This document shows, one piece after another, positions 15,866 through 25,087 of a DNA stretch of 64,000 bases; within the stretch, counting starts at the first letter, position 1; every line of letters begins with the position of its first letter. The notes under the pieces were generated by a model. It worked only from the letters and a program-made list of their open reading frames with translations, was not told the DNA's origin and searched no databases. Position numbers and translations under genes: made by a program. This stretch comes from Burkholderiales bacterium (GTDB lineage: Bacteria; Pseudomonadota; Gammaproteobacteria; Burkholderiales; SG8-41), in assembly GCA_019749945.1 (NCBI GenBank), contig JAIEPF010000010.1, forward strand, positions 1 through 64,000, in the 5' to 3' direction.

Positions 15866-16789
15866 ATGGCAAACATGAAACAACACAAACTCGGCTGGAT
15901 CGGCATCGGTCGCATGGGTTATGCAATGGCGGAACGGCTGGCGAAAGCGGGTTGCGACATCACGGTTTGGAACCGCACCAAATCGAAAGCGGAGCCGCTG
16001 GCCAAATCCGGCGCCAAGGTTGCCGACAACCTGAGCGATCTCGCCGGCTGCGACATCGTGTTCACCATGGTGTCCACCGGCAAGGACGTGAAGGAAGTGC
16101 TGTTCGGCGCCAATGGCGTGATGTCCAAGGGCGGCAAACCGAAAATCATCGTCGACAGCACCTCGATCTCGCTGGAGGAGTCGGCCGAGATCCGCGCCAA
16201 GCTGGCGGAGAAGGGCATCCAGTTCCTGGCCTCGCCGGTGTCGGGCAATGCCAAGGTGATCAAGGCCGGAAAACTGACGGTGGTCGCTTCCGGTCCGAAG
16301 GCCGCGTTTGATGCGGTGAGCCCGTACCTGGAGGCCATCGGCCGCGGCGTGTCCTATGTCGGCGACGGCGAGCTGTCGCGCATCGCCAAGATCTGCCACA
16401 ACGTGATGCTCGGTGTGGTGATCCAGAACCTTTGCGAAATCACCGTGCTCGCCGAAAAGGCCGGCATGCAGCGCCATGCCTTCCTCGATTTTCTCAATAA
16501 AAGCGTGATGGGGTCGATGTTCACCACCTACAAGACCCCGGCGCTGTCCAACCTCGATTTCCACGTGACGTTCACGCCGGAACTGCTGCGCAAGGACATC
16601 GACCTCGGGCTGGCCGCCGGCCGCACTTATGGCGTGCCGATGCCGACCACGGCGATTACGCGCGACCTGGTGCAAACCCTGATCGGCAACGGTTATGATC
16701 AGGACTTCTCGCAGCTGCTGTTGCTGCAGGCCAAGGCGTCGGGCATCGAGCTGAAGCCGGAAAATGTGGAGATTGGTGACGGGCTCTGA
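15866..16789 (+). CDS. 3-hydroxyisobutyrate dehydrogenase family oxidoreductase
   Basis: The 307-residue beta-hydroxyacid dehydrogenase has an N-terminal Rossmann motif GIGRMG (13-18), the substrate motif SPVSGNAKVIKAGKL (123-136) and the catalytic lysine K175 in LSRIAKICHNV. After VVWN it has N36-R37-T38, a loop often seen in NADP-preferring members. Enzymes of this group oxidise or reduce 3-hydroxyacids such as 3-hydroxyisobutyrate, tartronate semialdehyde or L-threonate. It begins 20 bases after the hairpin repeat and precedes a Bug receptor by 25 bases, so it likely handles an intermediate of the imported compound. Confidence 0.88.
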   Translation: MANMKQHKLGWIGIGRMGYAMAERLAKAGCDITVWNRTKSKAEPLAKSGAKVADNLSDLAGCDIVFTMVSTGKDVKEVLFGANGVMSKGGKPKIIVDSTSISLEESAEIRAKLAEKGIQFLASPVSGNAKVIKAGKLTVVASGPKAAFDAVSPYLEAIGRGVSYVGDGELSRIAKICHNVMLGVVIQNLCEITVLAEKAGMQRHAFLDFLNKSVMGSMFTTYKTPALSNLDFHVTFTPELLRKDIDLGLAAGRTYGVPMPTTAITRDLVQTLIGNGYDQDFSQLLLLQAKASGIELKPENVEIGDGL

Positions 16790-16814
16790 TTGTTCATAAA
16801 AGGAGGAGGTTGTC

Positions 16815-17777
16815 GTGAATAAAATCAAAAAAATAGCGCTGTTGCTGCTGGTGTCCGCCGCATCGCAGGTGATGGCGGCGGATTATCCGACCAAGCCGGT
16901 GCGTTTCATCGTCGCTTTCCCGCCGGGCAGTGCGACGGACATCGTGGGCAGGCTGTACACCCAGAAATGGACGGAGATGTGGGGGCAGCAGGTGATTGCC
17001 GACAACCGGCCGGGTGCGGGCGGCTCCATTGCCGCGGCGATTGCTACGCGGGCGACGCCCGACGGCTATACGCTGCTGATGCACTCCTCGGGTCATACGG
17101 TCAACCCCTCGCTGTACGCCAAGCTGCCGTTTGACACGCTGAAGGACTTTGTCGACATCGGTCCGCTGGCGCAGCAGCCCAACGTGATGGTGACCAATCC
17201 CGGCACGCCGTACAACACGGTGCAGGACGTGATCAAGGCGGCCACGGCAAAACCCGGCACGCTCAATTTCGCCTCGGCGGGTGTCGGCAGCGGCACGCAT
17301 CTCAACCTCGAGAAGCTGAAGCTGATGGCCAAGATCAACATGAACCATGTGCCGTACAAGGGTTCGGCCGAGGCGCTGGCGGATGTGCTGGGTAACCGCG
17401 TTGATTTTTACTTCGCCCCGATTTCGACCACGCTGACCCATGTGCAGGGCGGAAGAGTGCGCGCGATTGCGGTGAGCACGATCAAACGCAGCAGCATCCT
17501 GCCCAATGTGCCGACGATTGCCGAATCGGGCGTGCCCGGTTTCGATTTTTCGCTGTGGTTCGGCATCTGGGCGCCGACCGGCGTGCCGCAGCCGATCATC
17601 ACCAAAATTGCCAATTCGATCAAACAGGCGGGCGGCGACCCGGCGATCAAGGCCAGGCTGGCGGCTCTCGGCAACGAACCGATGGAGATGACACCCCAGC
17701 AGTTTGCCAAGTTTGTACGTTCCGAAATCGAAGTCGGTGCGACGGTGCTGAAAGCGGCGGGCATCAAGCCGCAGTAA
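16815..17777 (+). CDS. Bug/TctC family periplasmic solute receptor
   Basis: The 320-residue receptor begins with GTG (AGGAGGAGGTTGTC just upstream) and has a signal peptide ending around VMA (residue 21). DYPTKPVRFIVAFPPGSATD, VIADNRPGAGGSIAAA and TPDGYT are the family marks. It closes the long FadR-linked cluster and is followed by a terminator. It is the second receptor of this cluster, so the cluster may take up two related ligands or one at two affinities. Confidence 0.9.
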   Translation: MNKIKKIALLLLVSAASQVMAADYPTKPVRFIVAFPPGSATDIVGRLYTQKWTEMWGQQVIADNRPGAGGSIAAAIATRATPDGYTLLMHSSGHTVNPSLYAKLPFDTLKDFVDIGPLAQQPNVMVTNPGTPYNTVQDVIKAATAKPGTLNFASAGVGSGTHLNLEKLKLMAKINMNHVPYKGSAEALADVLGNRVDFYFAPISTTLTHVQGGRVRAIAVSTIKRSSILPNVPTIAESGVPGFDFSLWFGIWAPTGVPQPIITKIANSIKQAGGDPAIKARLAALGNEPMEMTPQQFAKFVRSEIEVGATVLKAAGIKPQ

Positions 17778-17796
17778 GCCGTTTTCAGCCGGCACG

Positions 17797-17827
17797 GGCG
17801 GCGCCGCATGCGCCGCCTGTTTTTTTG
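17797..17827 (+). terminator. Rho-independent terminator
   Basis: GGCGGCGC (17797-17804), loop CGCAT, GCGCCGCC (17810-17817), then TGTTTTTTT. It ends the transcript of the Bug gene before the aldo-keto reductase. Confidence 0.8.
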
Positions 17828-17850
17828 CATTTACGTAAAGGCAGGCCAGG

Positions 17851-18834
17851 ATGAAATTTCGCCGTCTCGGCAAAAATGGTCCGGAAGTCTCGGCCATCGG
17901 CATGGGCCGCGGCGCGCAGCCGGTGCAGTTCGGCGACCCGCTGGAAGATGAATTCAACGCGGCGATTGCCCGCGCCTACGATCTTGGCGTCAACTGGTAC
18001 GACAGTTCGGATGCCTACTGGGGCACGCGCCACGAGGTCTTGCTGGGACGGGCGCTGAAGCCGTACCGCAACCGGGTCATGATCACCTCCAAGTTCGGCA
18101 ACATCGATCTGCCCGACGGCAAAAAAGGCACCAACGGCCGGCCGGAATATGTTTTCGAGTGCTGTGACGCCAGCCTGCAGCGGCTGGGCACTGACGTGAT
18201 CGATATTTATTATCTGCACCGCGTGGATCCCGGTGTGCCGATCGAGGAAACCGTCGGCGCCATGGCTGACCTGGTCAAACGCGGCAAGGTGCGCTGGATC
18301 GGTTTGTGCGAGGCGGGGGCGCAGACGCTGGAGCGCGCCCACCGTGAACATCCGGTGGCGGCGCTGCAGACCGAGTATTCACTGTGGTACCGCGAAGTCG
18401 AGCGGGAAATCCTGCCGGCCTGCAAACGGCTCGGCATCGGTTATGTCGCCTATGCACCGCTGGGCCGCGGCCTGCTGACCGGCAATATCAAAAGCGTCGA
18501 TGATCTGCCCGAAGGCGACCGCCGCCGGCGCAATCCGCGTTTCAAGCCGGAGAACCTGGCGCGCAACGTTGAACTGGTCAAACAGCTGGAGGCGATTGCG
18601 CGCAGCCTGAATGCCACGCCGGCGCAGACCGCGCTGGCCTGGCTGCTGGCGCAGGAGGAGTTTGTCACCGCCATTCCCGGCACCAACCGTGCGGGCAATG
18701 TCGAATTGAATGTGGCCGCAGTGGAACTGGAACTGCCGCCGGCGGCACGCGCCGAACTCGATGCGATTTTTGCCATCGGTGCCGGTGCCGGTGAACGCTA
18801 CGGGGCGAACGTGATGAAGGGGCTCGGGTTATGA
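17851..18834 (+). CDS. Aldo/keto reductase
   Basis: The 327-residue TIM-barrel oxidoreductase carries the catalytic tetrad D51, Y56, K81 and H123 (in WYDSSDAYWG, MITSKFG and YYLHRV). Its length and the GTNRAGNVE phosphate-binding segment near the C-terminus fit NADPH-dependent bacterial AKRs. The ATG at 17851 follows AGGCCAGG. Its stop overlaps the next M24-like start by four bases (ATGA), so the two are translationally coupled. Substrate unknown. Confidence 0.88.
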   Translation: MKFRRLGKNGPEVSAIGMGRGAQPVQFGDPLEDEFNAAIARAYDLGVNWYDSSDAYWGTRHEVLLGRALKPYRNRVMITSKFGNIDLPDGKKGTNGRPEYVFECCDASLQRLGTDVIDIYYLHRVDPGVPIEETVGAMADLVKRGKVRWIGLCEAGAQTLERAHREHPVAALQTEYSLWYREVEREILPACKRLGIGYVAYAPLGRGLLTGNIKSVDDLPEGDRRRRNPRFKPENLARNVELVKQLEAIARSLNATPAQTALAWLLAQEEFVTAIPGTNRAGNVELNVAAVELELPPAARAELDAIFAIGAGAGERYGANVMKGLGL

Positions 18835-20042
18835 CCGGCAATCCGCTCCAACTCGAGCCGCACCTGCAGGCAATCATGCAGCAGCAGTATCCGCGCTTTT
18901 CCGCGGCCGAATACACTCGCCGCCACCAGGCGCTGGCCGCGGTCATGGTTAAACACGGTTGCGATCAGCTGCTGGTGGTCACCGATCACCGCGCCGGCAA
19001 TGCCGTGCAATGGATCACCGGCTGGCCGGGAACGGTCGAGGCTTATGTCATTTTCAAGCCCGCCGAGCAGATGGTCATGCACATGGAGTGGTACAACCAC
19101 TTCCCGCTGGGTAGAAAAATCGCGCAGGACGTCGATGTGCGCTGGGGCGAGCACCAGGGCATCGCCAAAACCATCGCCGAGCTCAAACGCCGCGGTGCGA
19201 AACGGGTCGGCATCATCGGCCCGCTGGTGATCGCTAAATTCCGCCAGCTGGAAGCGGCATTCGAGGTGGTGCTGCTCGATGCCGAATATACGCAATTGCG
19301 CATGCGCAAGTCGGAGGAGGAAATCGACTGGCTGCGCATCGGTGCCGCGATGTCGGACGCGGGCCTGCGCGCACTGGTGGCCGGCACGCGCGTGGGCATG
19401 GACGAGCGTGAACTCGCAGCTCTCGTTGAGAGTGCCTACGTCAAACTCGGTGGCACGACCATGATCCATTACATCGGCGTGACGTCGATGGCACAGCCGC
19501 ATATTTTTGTGCCGCCGCAGCATCCGTCGCCGCGCAAGGTGCAGGCGGGCGATATCGTGTTCTGCGAGCTGTCTGCCTACTGGTGGGATTATCCGGGCCA
19601 GGTCCTGCGCACGTTTACGGTCGATTCCGACCCGACGCCGCGTTATGCCGATCTGCATGCGACGGCGGAAGCGACCTTTGATGCGGTGACCAGGGTGCTG
19701 CGCCACGGCGCGACGATGCAGGAGATCATCGATGCCACCGGGCTGATCGAAAAAAATGGCTACAGCGTTTGCGACGACCTGGTGCATGGTTTCGGCGGCG
19801 GTTATTTCCAGCCCATCATCGGCACAAAGAGTCGCATGGCGGGCCGAGCGCTGCCGCAGATGACGCTGGAGGAAAACATGACCGTGGTGGTGCAGCCCAA
19901 TCCGGTCACCACCGAAGCCGACGAATCGAAGCGTGCTGGTGTGCAGGTGGGCGAGCTGCTGCGCATCACGCGTGAGGGTTGCGAACGCCTGCACCGGGCG
20001 CCGCGCGGGCTGTTTCATGCCGGAGATAAAATAGATCAATAA
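18831..20042 (+). CDS. M24-fold protein lacking the metal site (creatinase-like)
   Basis: The 403-residue protein has the creatinase N-terminal domain (about 25-155) and pita-bread domain (about 165-395). Of the five M24 metal positions only H319 (in VHGFGGGYF) is kept. The others are E246 for Asp, Q257 for Asp, Q355 for Glu and G374 for the last Glu. It is therefore expected to act without the dinuclear metal centre, as creatinase does, or to have no peptidase activity. Translational coupling to the aldo/keto reductase suggests one pathway. The 3' end overlaps a copy of the AT-rich motif. Confidence 0.82.
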   Translation: MTGNPLQLEPHLQAIMQQQYPRFSAAEYTRRHQALAAVMVKHGCDQLLVVTDHRAGNAVQWITGWPGTVEAYVIFKPAEQMVMHMEWYNHFPLGRKIAQDVDVRWGEHQGIAKTIAELKRRGAKRVGIIGPLVIAKFRQLEAAFEVVLLDAEYTQLRMRKSEEEIDWLRIGAAMSDAGLRALVAGTRVGMDERELAALVESAYVKLGGTTMIHYIGVTSMAQPHIFVPPQHPSPRKVQAGDIVFCELSAYWWDYPGQVLRTFTVDSDPTPRYADLHATAEATFDAVTRVLRHGATMQEIIDATGLIEKNGYSVCDDLVHGFGGGYFQPIIGTKSRMAGRALPQMTLEENMTVVVQPNPVTTEADESKRAGVQVGELLRITREGCERLHRAPRGLFHAGDKIDQ

Positions 20043-20056
20043 AAACAATTGGTTAC
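20036..20056 (+). repeat. AT-rich dispersed motif at gene end
   Basis: TCAATAAAAACAATTGGTTA spans the stop codon of the M24-like gene; the exact 12-mer is at 20038-20049. Confidence 0.65.
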
Positions 20057-20182
20057 GGTATATCTTCGGCGGGGGAATGCAGGCAGTAAGCCGTCGGTGT
20101 TTGGACTAGAATCAATACAGTCGCAGCGCGGCATCAGACCGCGCGCAACGAGGGGCGCAATGCCAACCGCCAGGAGGAGTTC

Positions 20183-20650
20183 ATGAGCAACGTTACCGTG
20201 ATGCTGACCGTCAATGGCCAGCGTCAGACCATTACTGCCGCACCCGATACGCCCTTGTTATGGGTGCTGCGCGAGCAACTGAAACTCACCGGCACCAAAT
20301 TCGGCTGCGGTGTCGGCCAGTGCGGTGCCTGCACCGTGCACCTTAATGGCGAGCCTACGCAATCCTGCCTGCACGCGATCAAGGATGTCGATGGCAAGCA
20401 GGTGACGACCATTGAGGGCCTGTCACCCAACGCCAGTCATCCGTTGCAACAAGCCTGGCGCGCCGAGCAGGTGCCGCAGTGCGGTTACTGCCAGTCGGGC
20501 CAGATCATGCGCGCCGCGGGCCTGCTCAAGCAGAATCCGCGGCCGTCGCGCGAGGAAATCGTCGAATACATGAGCCCGAACATCTGCCGCTGCGGCACCT
20601 ATGTGCGTATTGCCCGCGCGATTGAACGCGCAGCAAAAGGGGAGGCGTGA
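20183..20650 (+). CDS. iorA: (2Fe-2S)-binding subunit of an isoquinoline 1-oxidoreductase-type hydroxylase
   Basis: The 155-residue small subunit binds two [2Fe-2S] clusters. The plant-type cluster uses C42, C47, C50 and C62 ([13 protein letters not shown]), and the second uses C100, C103, C135 and C137 (CGYCQSGQ and NICRCGTY). It passes electrons from the molybdenum subunit encoded one base downstream. Two-subunit enzymes of this type (IorAB, nicotinate dehydrogenase-like) usually donate to a membrane cytochrome, which is not encoded nearby. AGGAGGAG lies just before the ATG. Confidence 0.9.
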   Translation: MSNVTVMLTVNGQRQTITAAPDTPLLWVLREQLKLTGTKFGCGVGQCGACTVHLNGEPTQSCLHAIKDVDGKQVTTIEGLSPNASHPLQQAWRAEQVPQCGYCQSGQIMRAAGLLKQNPRPSREEIVEYMSPNICRCGTYVRIARAIERAAKGEA

Positions 20651-20651
20651 G

Positions 20652-22886
20652 ATGAAAACCAAACCCTCCCCGGTGGTGAATCCCTCGCGTCGCCGCTTCA
20701 TGACCGGCGCGGCAGGCCTGACCTTCGGTGTCGCCGTGGCGTCCCCGACCCTGCAAAATCTTGCCCTTGGTGCCGCGGAAGCGGCCACGGGCAGCGTCAA
20801 AGTCAACAACTGGGTCACCGTGTTTACCGATGGCAGCGTGGCGATCATGTCACCCGCAGCGGAAATGGGCCAGGGTTCCCTGACATCGCTGCCGCTGATC
20901 GTTGCCGAGGAAATGGATGCCGACTGGTCGAAAGTGCGCATTGTCGCCGCGCCGCCGAACAACCAGGTGTATGGCAATCCGGCTTTCCGTTATCTGCAGT
21001 ACACCGCGGGCAGTGCCACGGTCACCGGTTATTTCACCAACCTGCGCCAGTTCGGCGCCCAGGTGCGTTACGTGCTGCTCGACAATGCGGCGCAACGCTG
21101 GGGTGTGCCGCTTGCCGAAGTGGCCAGTGAACCGGGTTTTGCCGTGCATCCGAAATCGGGGCGCCGTTTGTCGTACGGAGAAATTGCGGCATTCGCAAAA
21201 GTGCCCGCGCAGGCGCCCGAGGTCACGCTGGAACCGGTGGGCAAGGCGCAATTCCGTCTTATCGGCAAGGACGTGCCGCGTGTCGATGTCGCCGGCAAGG
21301 TCAATGGAACGGCACAGTACAGCATTGATGTGCAGGTGCCGGGTATGGTCTACGGCGCGATCCTGCGCGAACCGGTCGACCGCGCCGCACCGGTGCAGAT
21401 CGATGACCGCGAGGCGCGTGCAGTCGCCGGGGTGATTCAGATCGTGCCGCTGCAATATGGCGTCGGCGTCATCGCCGAAACACCATGGGCTGCGTTCAAG
21501 GCCAAGCAGGCATTAAAAGTCACCTGGTCGCAGGAGGCGCGCGGCTGGAAACACTCCAGCGGCAGCGGCTTCGAGGCCTTCGCCCGCATTGCCAAAGATG
21601 ACGCCCGCAAGGGTGTGGCCTGGGAATCGGTGGGGCAGGCCGAGTCCGAGCTGGCCAAGGCGCAGACCATCATCGAAGGTGAATATCGCGCCGACTATGC
21701 CTATCACGCGCAGATGGAACCGCTGAACTCTGTGGCATCGGTGAGCAGGGACGGCTGTGAAATCTGGTGCGGCACGCAAAGCCAGACGATTGCTGTTGAC
21801 GCCGTGGCCGCTGCGCTCGGCATGCCCGCGGAAAAGATCAGGTTCAACGGCATGCTGCTCGGCGGCGGATTCGGCCGCCGCGGCAACCGCGACCTGGAAT
21901 TCATGGTCGATTCGGCGCTGCTGTCGAAGGCGACGGGCAAACCGGTCAAGGTACTGTGGACGCGCGAAGACGACATTAAAAACGGTCGATTCCGGCCGCA
22001 GTATGTGAACCGCATCCGCGCGGCGGTGGATGGCAGGGGGAAAATCGTTGCCTGGCATCACCGCGTGGTCAGCGACGAGGCCCTGGCGTACATGGACCCG
22101 GTACGGTTCAAGGCCTCACAGGGCCGCGACAACATCGCGATGCGTGGCACCGAACTGCCGACCTATGACATACCGCACCGGCTGGCCGAGGGTCTGCAGC
22201 AGTCCACCGGCATACGCACGGCGCCGCTGCGCGCCATCGGCGTCGGGCAGAACAGTTTTGCCAACGAGGTGTTCATTGATGAAGTCGCGGTGAAGCTGGG
22301 TGTGGATCCGGTGGAGTTCCGCATTCGCCAGCTCGCCGGCACGCCGCTGGCGCAGCGCGGACGGCGTGTGATCGAGGAGGTCGCGCGCATGGCCGACTGG
22401 GGGCGCAGGCGCCAGGGCCGTGGTCTGGGTGTGGCGTATCTTGATTACAGCGGCACGCAACTCGCCGGCATTGCCGAAGTATCACTGAACAAGGATGGGC
22501 GCATCCGCGTGCATGATTTCTGGTGCGTGATCGACGCCGGTATTGCCGTACAGCCGGACAACATCATCGCCCAGACGGAAAGTTCCATCGTCTACGGCAT
22601 CGGTCTCGCGCTGACCGAACACATCGATGTCAGCGGGGGCCTGGTGCAGCAGTCGAATTTCTTCGACTACCATGTACCGCGGATGCGCGACATTCCGAAC
22701 ATCCACATCAAGCTGGTGCAGACAGCCAACCATCCGACGGGCGCCGGGCAGATGGCCACACCGCTGGTGCCATCGGCGATCGCCAATGCCTTCCACCAGC
22801 TCACCGGTGTGCGGCTGCGCCAGCAGCCCTTGCTGCCCGCACGGGTGCAGCAGGCCATGAGCGCAGCGGGGGTGAGTCTCGCCTGA
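20652..22886 (+). CDS. iorB: Molybdopterin-binding subunit of an IorB-type hydroxylase, catalytic Glu replaced
   Basis: The 744-residue large subunit has a twin-arginine signal (SRRRFMTGAAG, residues 12-22), so the enzyme is exported folded. It has molybdopterin-binding stretches such as GGGFGRRG and LRAIGVGQNSFANEVF. In the xanthine-oxidase family a glutamate in a GVGE motif near the C-terminus activates the hydroxylating water. Here the corresponding segment reads TGAGQMATPLVPSAIANA, with Q700 at that place. Activity may therefore be altered. The ATG at 20652 follows GGAGGCGTGAG. It forms an operon with iorA. No maturation factor (XdhC-like) gene is adjacent. Confidence 0.85.
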   Translation: MKTKPSPVVNPSRRRFMTGAAGLTFGVAVASPTLQNLALGAAEAATGSVKVNNWVTVFTDGSVAIMSPAAEMGQGSLTSLPLIVAEEMDADWSKVRIVAAPPNNQVYGNPAFRYLQYTAGSATVTGYFTNLRQFGAQVRYVLLDNAAQRWGVPLAEVASEPGFAVHPKSGRRLSYGEIAAFAKVPAQAPEVTLEPVGKAQFRLIGKDVPRVDVAGKVNGTAQYSIDVQVPGMVYGAILREPVDRAAPVQIDDREARAVAGVIQIVPLQYGVGVIAETPWAAFKAKQALKVTWSQEARGWKHSSGSGFEAFARIAKDDARKGVAWESVGQAESELAKAQTIIEGEYRADYAYHAQMEPLNSVASVSRDGCEIWCGTQSQTIAVDAVAAALGMPAEKIRFNGMLLGGGFGRRGNRDLEFMVDSALLSKATGKPVKVLWTREDDIKNGRFRPQYVNRIRAAVDGRGKIVAWHHRVVSDEALAYMDPVRFKASQGRDNIAMRGTELPTYDIPHRLAEGLQQSTGIRTAPLRAIGVGQNSFANEVFIDEVAVKLGVDPVEFRIRQLAGTPLAQRGRRVIEEVARMADWGRRRQGRGLGVAYLDYSGTQLAGIAEVSLNKDGRIRVHDFWCVIDAGIAVQPDNIIAQTESSIVYGIGLALTEHIDVSGGLVQQSNFFDYHVPRMRDIPNIHIKLVQTANHPTGAGQMATPLVPSAIANAFHQLTGVRLRQQPLLPARVQQAMSAAGVSLA

Positions 22887-22906
22887 GCCGGCGGCGGCCG
22901 ATAAAA

Positions 22907-22926
22907 ACGGGGCCCGCGGGCCCCGT
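22907..22926. terminator. Bidirectional terminator between convergent genes
   Basis: ACGGGGCCCGCGGGCCCCGT is a perfect 20-bp palindrome, with AAAA before it and TTTTT shortly after. It serves both iorB and the convergent Bug gene. Confidence 0.8.
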
Positions 22927-22948
22927 CGGTTTTTGTGCTGCGGTGATG

Positions 22949-23920
22949 TTACTTGGTGAGTCCCATGCGTTTCGCGACTTCGGTATAGGCCTGCACGCGC
23001 TCCTTCATGAACGCATCCATCCTGTCGACGCCGACATTGACCAGCTCGAAACCGCTTTTCGCGGCGAGTTCCTTCATCTCGGGTTCATTGTTGAGCGCGG
23101 CCCACAGGTCGGACATGCGTTTGCGCGCTTCCGGCGGCGTCGACTTCGGCATGCCGATGCCGCGGTAGGCGCCGTCAATCCAGTCCAGGCCCAGTTCCTT
23201 GAAGGTCGGCACATCGGGCATCAGCGGATGGCGCTTGTCCATCGCCACGGCCAGCGCGCGCACCTTGCCCTTGTTGTTGATGGCAAACGCCGAATACGAC
23301 ATCGCGCCGGTGACGTGCCCGCCCAGTACTGCGGAGGTGAGGTCGCCGGTGCCCTTGAACGGCACGTAGGTGGTGCGCACGCCGGCCACCGCATTGAGTT
23401 TTTCATGCGCGGCGTGGTTGGCCGAGTTGGTGCCCGATCCGGCGAAGGTCAGTTTTTCGGGCGTCGCCTTGGCGGCCTTGATCAGGTCCTGGAAGGATTT
23501 GATCGGACTGTCGGCGGGCACGACGATGGCGTCGGGCGTGTAGTGAAACCAGTAGACCGGCATGATGTCCGCGGTTTTGTACTGGACCTGGCCTTCGAAG
23601 GGTTGCAGCACGATGTGCGGCAGGTTGACGCCGATGACGTTGTAACCGTCGGCAGGCATGTTGTTGATCTGCGCCCACATCAGGCCGCCGCCGGCGCCGG
23701 GTTTGTACTGGACGATGGTTTCGATGGACGGGCAGCGTTTTTTCAGCACCAGTTGCTGGTGGCGTGCCGAAATGTCGGATTCGCCGCCGGCAGGGAAGGC
23801 CTGCCAGTAATTGATGTTTTTCTCGGGGCAGGATTGTGCGCCGGCAGTGCCGGAAACCAGTGCGGCAAATGCCAGTACGGTCGTTGCGATTGTTTTAACT
23901 GTAAAAGCAGTGAATTTCAT
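22949..23920 (-). CDS. Bug/TctC family receptor, divergent member
   Basis: The 323-residue receptor has a signal peptide cleaved near AGAQ (about residue 28). The mature start, CPEKNINYWQAFPAGGESD, and the later YKPGAGGGLMWAQI are variants of the usual Bug motifs. A second Cys at about residue 63 (KKRCPS) could pair with Cys 31. This branch is known in Bug families with poorly defined ligands. It ends convergent to iorB and starts 125 bases from the divergent ATP-grasp gene. No transporter membrane genes are near. Confidence 0.85.
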   Translation of the reverse strand: MKFTAFTVKTIATTVLAFAALVSGTAGAQSCPEKNINYWQAFPAGGESDISARHQQLVLKKRCPSIETIVQYKPGAGGGLMWAQINNMPADGYNVIGVNLPHIVLQPFEGQVQYKTADIMPVYWFHYTPDAIVVPADSPIKSFQDLIKAAKATPEKLTFAGSGTNSANHAAHEKLNAVAGVRTTYVPFKGTGDLTSAVLGGHVTGAMSYSAFAINNKGKVRALAVAMDKRHPLMPDVPTFKELGLDWIDGAYRGIGMPKSTPPEARKRMSDLWAALNNEPEMKELAAKSGFELVNVGVDRMDAFMKERVQAYTEVAKRMGLTK

Positions 23921-24045
23921 GTCTTCTCCATGGCGCGGCGGGTGGTTTGTTGGTGTTGGTGTCCGCGGGAGTGCAGAAGATAGCAGCGGCGGCCTGGCAG
24001 CGCAACGCGCGGGTGCACAGCGCGTCGCGGGTTACAATTTCGGGC

Positions 24046-25083
24046 ATGGCGCGACTTAAAACAGACAACAAACGCTGCGACATCGCGCTGCTCGTAGACG
24101 CCGAGGCCGGCGAACGCCGGGCCTCCGGCCGTTTTGTGCCGGAACGCAGCAGTGTCGAGGCCTATCTGCTGGATGCGCTGCGCGCGCAGCGCCTCAACGT
24201 CGCCGTGCTGCCATTTGATGCCGCGGTGGAGCCGGTGATTGCTGAATTGCGCGCACTGAAACCGCGGCTGGTGTTCAACCTCACCGAATGCGTGGACGGC
24301 GACCGCCGCCAGGATGCTGCGATTGCCGGGCTGCTCGACCTGCTGCAGCTACCCTATACCGGGACCGGCCTGAGCGGCCTCCGTCTCGCCCGCGACAAGG
24401 CCTTGTCCAAACACATCGTCGCCGACATGGGCGTTGCCGTGCCGCGGCATTTTGTGATTCCGCCGCGCGGCCCGATCCGCAATCCGCGCGTGCCCTATCC
24501 GCTGATCGTCAAACCGCAGTTCGGTGACGGCTCGGACGAGGTGCGCGGCAATTCGCTGGTCAGGAACGAACGCGAGCTGGTGCAGCGTGTGCGCGTGCTG
24601 CGCAAACGCGTGAAGGCGTCGCTGATCTGCGAGGAATTCATCGAGGGCTGTGATCTTTATGTCGCGCTGCTCGGCAGCGCCCCCGAAGTGATGCCGGCGG
24701 TGGAACTGGTGATCGGCCGCAAGGGCAGGGGGGCGCCGGAATTCGCGTCGTACAAACTGAAAAACGACGGCGCCTATCGCACCCGCTGGCGGGTGCGCTG
24801 GCGGGTGGCGAAACTGTCGCGCAACCTGCAGCGTGATGTCGAGTCGGCGAGCCGCGCGATTTTCCATGCGCTGAAGCTGCGCGATTACGGCCGCATCGAT
24901 TACCGGCTGACGCCGGACGGGCGCCTGGTGTTTCTCGAAGCCAACGCCAACCCGGATCTGCACCCGCATGCGATGGGCAACAACGTGTGTTTTGCCGGCG
25001 TGACTTACGGGGATGCGCTGAAACGCATCATCAGCGCGGCGCAGTTGCGCGCCGGGCGTAAAAAAACCAATAAAAACAATTAG
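24046..25083 (+). CDS. ATP-grasp ligase, D-alanine--D-alanine ligase-like
   Basis: The 345-residue protein has the Ddl-like ATP-grasp architecture. The N-terminal lobe has FNLTECVDGDRRQDAAIAGL and LPYTGTGLSGLRLARDK. The central lobe has PLIVKPQFGDGSDEV. The C-terminal metal motif is GRIDYRLTPDG followed by EANANPDLHPHAMG. Such proteins ligate an amino acid or amine to a carboxylate; a role in true cell-wall Ddl is unlikely because mur genes are absent. ATG 24046 follows no strong ribosome site but upstream codons look non-coding. About 180 bp of its 3' end recur, decayed, at 31243-31418. Confidence 0.82.
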   Translation: MARLKTDNKRCDIALLVDAEAGERRASGRFVPERSSVEAYLLDALRAQRLNVAVLPFDAAVEPVIAELRALKPRLVFNLTECVDGDRRQDAAIAGLLDLLQLPYTGTGLSGLRLARDKALSKHIVADMGVAVPRHFVIPPRGPIRNPRVPYPLIVKPQFGDGSDEVRGNSLVRNERELVQRVRVLRKRVKASLICEEFIEGCDLYVALLGSAPEVMPAVELVIGRKGRGAPEFASYKLKNDGAYRTRWRVRWRVAKLSRNLQRDVESASRAIFHALKLRDYGRIDYRLTPDGRLVFLEANANPDLHPHAMGNNVCFAGVTYGDALKRIISAAQLRAGRKKTNKNN

Positions 25084-25087
25084 TTAA
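25067..25087 (+). repeat. AT-rich dispersed motif at gene end
   Basis: CCAATAAAAACAATTAGTTA covers the stop codon of the ATP-grasp gene; exact 12-mer at 25069-25080. Its sister copy at 31402 lies in the duplicated segment. Confidence 0.65.
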
